Source: Streptomyces camponoticapitis
GTDB taxonomy: Bacteria > Actinomycetota > Actinomycetes > Streptomycetales > Streptomycetaceae
Assembly (NCBI RefSeq): GCF_014646115.1
Contig: NZ_BMMV01000003.1
Coordinates: 1-64,000 of the forward strand
Length of the DNA: 64,000 bases
Reading direction: 5' to 3'
This document shows, one piece after another, positions 60,273 to 64,000 of the stretch. The stretch's first letter is position 1. Every line of letters begins with the position of its first letter. A program made the translations under genes and the position numbers. The notes beneath the pieces were generated by a model, which saw only the letters and a list, made by a program, of their open reading frames with translations, had not been told where the DNA came from and ran no database searches.

Positions 60273-60705
60273 CGCGTCTGGCCGACCACACCAGCAGTCC
60301 GGGGCCGTCGGGCGTGTGCACGGGTAGCCACGCGTCGTCGGCCTCGGGCAGGCGGGACTCGTCGAGTCGCAGCGGGTGCGGGCGCTCCGCGTTGCCGTCG
60401 CACGCCCAGAATCTGACGGCGCCGACGGCCGCACGCAGCGCGTCCAGCTGTGCGCCCTCCCAGACATGGCCTCCCGCCCCGCCGCTCCGGAACGGCTCGA
60501 AGACCGCAGCGACCGCCTCGATCTCGCCGGATGTCCCGGACATGGGGACGAGGTAGCCCTCCGTCTGGCCCTGACGGCGCGAAGTGCCGCCGTACTCCTG
60601 CTGATAGAAGACACCGGTCGGCGCTTCGACCACGACGTGGGCCCAGTCACCGGCCGTACCGTCGGGGTCGATGAAAACAAATCGTGAAGTGGGGGAAGTG
60701 GCCAT
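60259..60705 (-). CDS. DUF6210-like protein
   Basis: A 148-residue protein with the pattern FVFIDPDGTAGDWAHVVVEAPTGVFYQQEYGG near the N-terminus, which I recall from the DUF6210 family; the rest (EGYLVPMSG, VWEGAQLDALRAAV) is consistent but not diagnostic. No catalytic motif is obvious. Its ATG at 60705 overlaps head-on with the ATG of the HIT gene in a CCATGG palindrome, so one of the two starts may be a few codons downstream. Confidence 0.7.
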   Translation of the reverse strand: MATSPTSRFVFIDPDGTAGDWAHVVVEAPTGVFYQQEYGGTSRRQGQTEGYLVPMSGTSGEIEAVAAVFEPFRSGGAGGHVWEGAQLDALRAAVGAVRFWACDGNAERPHPLRLDESRLPEADDAWLPVHTPDGPGLLVWSARRVRAS

Positions 60706-61192
60706 GGGGGAAGTCTCCAACATGGATCTCGCGGCCTACGAAGAACGCGCCCGCAACGGGCCCTGCTTCGTCTGCGCGTTCCTGCGCGGGGAGCCCGGCT
60801 ATCACCACGAGACGGTCTACGAGGACGACGCCCACATCGCCTTCCTCGATCGCTGGCCCACTCTCCCCGGGCGGGTCCTCGTGGCGCCCAAGGCGCATGT
60901 GGAACATGTTGTAAGGGAGTTGGACGAGGAGGCGTACACCCGGCTCATGCTCGTCGTACGGCGCGTGGCGCTCGCCGTGGAGAGTGTGCTGCGGCCGGAG
61001 CGTACGTATCTGCTCTCACTCGGCAGCCAGCAGGCAAACTCCCACCTCCACTGGCACATCGCCGCGCTGCCGCCCGGTGTGCCGCCGGAGCGGCAGCAGT
61101 ATCACGCGCTCATGGCCGAGAACGGGGTTCTGACGCCGGCCCCTGACGAGATCGCCGCCCTGGTCACCCGCCTGCGCGCGGCACTCGGCTGA
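60704..61192 (+). CDS. HIT-family nucleotide hydrolase or transferase
   Basis: A 162-residue HIT protein. The catalytic triad is SHLHWHIA (HxHxH) near residue 115, with CFVCAFLRGEPGYHHETV, a possible zinc-site cysteine pair, near residue 21. HIT proteins hydrolyse dinucleotides, AMP-lysine or NMP-amines. ATG 60704 is used; ATG 60722 (MDLAAYEERARN) also has a good ribosome site and avoids the head-on start overlap with the opposite gene. The 3' end overlaps the GNAT gene by 29 bp, convergently. Confidence 0.88.
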   Translation: MGEVSNMDLAAYEERARNGPCFVCAFLRGEPGYHHETVYEDDAHIAFLDRWPTLPGRVLVAPKAHVEHVVRELDEEAYTRLMLVVRRVALAVESVLRPERTYLLSLGSQQANSHLHWHIAALPPGVPPERQQYHALMAENGVLTPAPDEIAALVTRLRAALG

Positions 61193-61610
61193 GCGGTTTC
61201 ACCCAGCGGCTCCACTGCTCCTGCGCCTGGTAGCCGGCGTCGCGCCAGGCGTGGTGGGCGAGTTCGTTGTGGTCCAGGACCATGGCGTCGGCCCGGCGCC
61301 CGCCGAGTGCGACGAAGCGCTCGTGCGCGGCGGCGAGCAGCGCCGAGGCGATGCCCTGGCGGCGCCGGTCCGGGGCGACGGCCAGGCGGTACAGATGGCA
61401 GCGCCAGCCGTCGTAGCCCGCGATGACCGTGCCGACGATCGCGCCGTCGTCCGCAACGGCCACCAGCAGCGCGTCCGGGTCCCGGGAGATGAGACGGGCG
61501 ACCCCGTCCATGTCGTCGGTGATACTGGCGCCTTCCGCCGACCGGGCCCAGAAGGCCAGCAGGGCGGGCACCTCGGCGGGGTTCGCGGTACGGATCCTGA
61601 CGTTGGTCAT
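61164..61610 (-). CDS. GNAT-family N-acetyltransferase
   Basis: A 148-residue single-domain acetyltransferase: RIRTANPAEVPALLAFWARS, ALLVAVADDGAIVGTVIAGYDGWRC, RLAVAPDRRRQGIASALLAAAHE (the acetyl-CoA loop) and DAGYQAQEQWSRWVKPL. Substrate unknown. Its C-terminal codons overlap the convergent HIT gene by 29 bp. It is a single gene, separated from the sensor-kinase gene by 60 bp. Confidence 0.9.
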   Translation of the reverse strand: MTNVRIRTANPAEVPALLAFWARSAEGASITDDMDGVARLISRDPDALLVAVADDGAIVGTVIAGYDGWRCHLYRLAVAPDRRRQGIASALLAAAHERFVALGGRRADAMVLDHNELAHHAWRDAGYQAQEQWSRWVKPLSRVPRAGG

Positions 61611-61670
61611 GGGGGCTGTCTAGCAAAGGTGTCCGCGCGCGAGCGGAGATTTTCACCCGTCGGACAGCGT

Positions 61671-62789
61671 CTACGCGCCCGACGCCGGGAGCACCACCCG
61701 CACCGACAGGCCGCCCGCCTCGCCCCCCGGCCGTGCCGTCACCGTGCCGCCGTGGGCCGTCACTATCGAGCGGACGATGGAGAGGCCCAGGCCCGCCCCC
61801 GGGCCCATGCGGTCGCGGCCCTCGCCGCGGCGGAAGGGTTCGAAGAAGGCCGGGATGTCCTCCGGAGCGACGTCGGGGCCGTCATTGCGGACGGTCAGGG
61901 CCGTTCCCGAGACCGAGACGTCCACCACGCCCTTCCCGTACGCCTGCGCGTTGGCCAGCAGATTGCCGACCAGCCGGTCCAGCAGCGCCCGGTTGCCCCG
62001 TACGCCGCCCGGCTCGGTCACCGTCACCGGCAGGCCGTGCCGGGCCGACTCCTCGGTCACCAGGTCGCCCCAGTGGATCTCCTCCTGGTCCTCGACCTCC
62101 CGCTCGCTGCGCGCCAGGACCAGCAGGCCCTCGATGAGCTGCTCGCTGCGGCGGTTGTTGTCGAGCAGCAGCTCCTTCGTACGGGCCAGTTCCTCCGGCG
62201 AGCCCGCGCCCGCGAGGCCCACCTGGATCGCCGTGCGCTGCGTGGCCAGCGGGGTACGCAGCTCGTGGGAGGCGTTCGCGATGAAGCGCTTCTGGCTGTC
62301 GAAGGCCTTCTGGAGCCGGCCGAGCAACTCGTCGAGCGTGTCGCCCAGTTCCTTCAGCTCGTCGTCGGGGCCGGTCGACCCGATCCGCTCGTGGAGGTTG
62401 TGCTCGGACAGCAGCCGCGCCTTCGCCGTCATGGCGTGCACCGGCCGCAGCACCCGCCCCGCCGTCCACCAGCCGACGCCGACCGCGCACAGCGCCATCA
62501 CCACCAGCGCGGCCACCGACCAGAACATCAGCTCGTCCGACGCCGCTTCGCTGACGTTGTCCGTGAGCTGGTAGACGGTGACGGGCGCGAGCCGGCCCTC
62601 CTCGTCGAGGAAGTAGCCGTTGCCCGACGACGGCGGCAGCGCCGGTACGACGCGGGCCGCGATCTCGGCGGCCTCCGTCTGCGTACCGGCGCTGGACAGC
62701 AGGTTCACGACCGTGAGCAGGCAGCCGCCGAGGACGAGGAAGACCGCGCCGTATACGAGAGCGATCCGTTCCCTGATCGCGCCCGTCAC
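61671..62789 (-). CDS. Two-component sensor histidine kinase
   Basis: A 372-residue sensor kinase: transmembrane segments at about 10-30 and 88-110 with an extracytoplasmic domain of about 55 residues, a HAMP linker, and HisKA with phospho-acceptor His175 in NASHELRTPL. The HATPase follows: NLLANAQAYG, RNDGPDVAPEDIP, GAGLGLSIVRSI. The GTG start overlaps the response-regulator stop by 4 bp, so stoichiometric expression with its partner is expected. Confidence 0.92.
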   Translation of the reverse strand: MTGAIRERIALVYGAVFLVLGGCLLTVVNLLSSAGTQTEAAEIAARVVPALPPSSGNGYFLDEEGRLAPVTVYQLTDNVSEAASDELMFWSVAALVVMALCAVGVGWWTAGRVLRPVHAMTAKARLLSEHNLHERIGSTGPDDELKELGDTLDELLGRLQKAFDSQKRFIANASHELRTPLATQRTAIQVGLAGAGSPEELARTKELLLDNNRRSEQLIEGLLVLARSEREVEDQEEIHWGDLVTEESARHGLPVTVTEPGGVRGNRALLDRLVGNLLANAQAYGKGVVDVSVSGTALTVRNDGPDVAPEDIPAFFEPFRRGEGRDRMGPGAGLGLSIVRSIVTAHGGTVTARPGGEAGGLSVRVVLPASGA

Positions 62790-63445
62790 AGCACGTATCC
62801 CCCTCCGTCCAGGTCCACCGGGCGGATCAGCGCCGGTTCGCCCAGCTTCACGCCCAGCGCGCCCACGCAGACGCGTACGACACCGGCGAACGGGTCGGTC
62901 CCGGCGTCCCACGCCCGCTCCAGCAGTTGCTGCGTCGTCACCGCCTTGCCGTCCGCCTCCAGCAGGATCTGGAGCACGGTCAGCTCCTTCACGGAGAGGT
63001 CGAGTGCCTTGCCGTCGCGCAGCGCCGTACGGCTCACGGTGTCCAGCCGCACACCGCGCCGCTCCAGCGTCGGCTGTAACGCCCGCGAGCTCCGCCGGCG
63101 CAGCGCCCGCACGCGCGAGACCAGCTCGGGGAACTCGAAGGGCTTGCCCAGGTAGTCGTCCGCGCCCAGGTCGAGCCCCTTCACGCGCTCCTCCATGGAG
63201 GAGGACGCGGTGAGCATCAGGATCCGGGTCCGGGACTGGTCGGCGACGAGCTTGCGGGCGACGTCGTCGCCGTGGACGCGGGGGAGGTCACGGTCGAGGA
63301 CGACGACGTCGTAGTCGTGCAGTCCGAGATAGGCGAGGGCGGCGTCCCCGCTGTAGACGGTGTCGACGGCGAAACCGGCCCGCCGCAGCCCGGTGGCGAT
63401 GAGCTCGGCCAGGATTTCCTCGTCTTCGGCGACCAGCACCCGCAT
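62786..63445 (-). CDS. OmpR-family response regulator
   Basis: A 219-residue regulator: receiver with Asp51 (VVLDRDLP) and Lys101 (YLGKPF), then a winged helix from about 130. The last part (ELTVLQILLEADGKAVTTQQLLERAWD) is normal, but the very C-terminus (RPVDLDGGGYVL) lacks the usual GxGY(R/M) loop form. GGAAGG lies seven bases before ATG 63445. It is first in the operon with the sensor kinase and divergent from metG across a 177-bp region. Confidence 0.92.
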   Translation of the reverse strand: MRVLVAEDEEILAELIATGLRRAGFAVDTVYSGDAALAYLGLHDYDVVVLDRDLPRVHGDDVARKLVADQSRTRILMLTASSSMEERVKGLDLGADDYLGKPFEFPELVSRVRALRRRSSRALQPTLERRGVRLDTVSRTALRDGKALDLSVKELTVLQILLEADGKAVTTQQLLERAWDAGTDPFAGVVRVCVGALGVKLGEPALIRPVDLDGGGYVL

Positions 63446-63622
63446 GTTGATCCTTCCCGCCCCGTCCTGGCTGATCCGGCCCGTGGGACCCGATGTCGTC
63501 CCTCTCCTCACTAAAGATGCGTTCGCCGGGGGCATAGGTTGTGTCGAACCCACACTCTTTAACCACACTCTCAGGTTTAACCGAGGTGAAGGGACCACGG
63601 CCGGGCCGTTAGGATTTCGACC

Positions 63623-64000
63623 ATGGCCGCCACTGGATCCGAAGAGCAGGGTGGGCGGGCGTACTACGTCACCACCCCCATTTACTACGTCAACGACGCT
63701 CCTCACCTGGGCCACGCCTACACGACCGTCGCAGGCGACGTGCTCACCCGCTGGCACCGCCAGCGGGGCGAGAAGGTGTGGTACCTCACCGGCACGGACG
63801 AGCACGGTCAGAAGATCATGCGCACGGCCGAGGCGAACGGTGTCACCCCGCAGGAGTGGGCGGACAAGCTCGTCGACGAGGCGTGGCGGCCTCTCTGGGA
63901 ACACCTGGAGATCAAGAACGACGATTTCATCCGGACGACGGAGAAGCGCCACACCGACCGCGTCCAGGAATTCGTGCAGGACCTGTTCGACAAGGACGAG
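63623..64000 (+). CDS. metG: Methionine--tRNA ligase, 5' part (runs off the window)
   Basis: The first 126 codons of a class I aminoacyl-tRNA synthetase, open through the window edge. The N-terminus YYVTTPIYYVNDAPHLGHAYTT contains the HIGH-class motif as HLGH, and LTGTDEHGQKI follows, both diagnostic of MetRS. Codon use is normal for the genome. AGGA stands nine bases before ATG 63623. It is an essential core gene and shows the window is chromosomal. Confidence 0.95.
   Translation, partial: MAATGSEEQGGRAYYVTTPIYYVNDAPHLGHAYTTVAGDVLTRWHRQRGEKVWYLTGTDEHGQKIMRTAEANGVTPQEWADKLVDEAWRPLWEHLEIKNDDFIRTTEKRHTDRVQEFVQDLFDKDE

Noticed and set aside
1..64000. tRNA, rRNA, CRISPR arrays, insertion sequences and prophage genes
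   Set aside because: No cloverleaf with a GGTTCGA arm in intergenic DNA, no spaced identical repeats and no transposase or integrase motif was seen by eye; a tRNAscan/ISfinder-type search would be decisive.

Overview
The window is high-GC actinobacterial chromosome, almost certainly Streptomyces. Third codon positions are strongly G/C, GTG starts are common, and many genes overlap by 4 bp (GTGA/ATGA). The families fit as well: DUF5753 and DUF397 regulator pairs, a streptogrisin-type protease, a DmdR-type iron box, an actinobacterial PHO box and AfsR-like ATPases. No rRNA, tRNA, CRISPR array or insertion sequence is visible. The right edge enters core metG, so this looks like chromosome interior or near-interior sequence with an accessory flavour, not an integrated element.

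Layout. 0-9.2 kb: a PEP-mutase-like enzyme; a two-component pair whose regulator has a long repeat-containing tail; a divergent glycosyltransferase / DUF2064 / methyltransferase operon; a membrane protein plus molybdopterin oxidoreductase; a polytopic membrane protein. 9.2-12.5 kb: a GPP34 protein, and an aldo/keto reductase facing a MocR regulator. 12.7-18.8 kb: an iron locus with a siderophore-binding lipoprotein and, transcribed away from a near-perfect iron box, a diaminobutyrate aminotransferase / decarboxylase / N-hydroxylase operon. These three enzymes make an N-hydroxy-diamine siderophore building block, but no siderophore synthetase lies in the window. 18.9-24.6 kb: MerR with an imine-reductase-like enzyme and a PPOX/F420 protein, a degenerate SDR, and a regulatory module (HATPase-like protein, XRE-DUF5753, Methyltransf_19, tyrosine phosphatase).

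24.6-31.4 kb: a four-gene same-strand block of XRE regulator, HExxH/VWA protein, double-AAA MoxR-like ATPase and a 713-residue protein of unknown family. This is the best candidate for an undescribed system. 31.5-40.8 kb: streptogrisin-like protease, GNAT plus TOPRIM-like protein, universal stress protein, HxlR with a divergent SnoaL-like gene over a clear operator, SCP2-like protein, a 1094-residue ATPase regulator and an FAD oxidoreductase.

41-45 kb: FMN reductase, a DrrAB-type exporter and a MerR-PP2C phosphatase fusion whose promoter strongly resembles a BmrR operator. 45-51.3 kb: methionine aminopeptidase, a zinc-protease-like protein coupled to a TipA-type regulator, thioesterase, FUSC transporter and an anti-sigma-like HATPase. 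51.3-57.6 kb: S4 protein, ABC-F protein with a long leader, PhoX-type phosphatase under a PHO box, and a VWA protein with a long disordered linker. 57.6-64 kb: PLP-dependent ammonia-lyase-like enzyme, a second XRE/DUF397 locus with two small divergent genes, HIT and GNAT proteins, a two-component pair, and the 5' end of metG.
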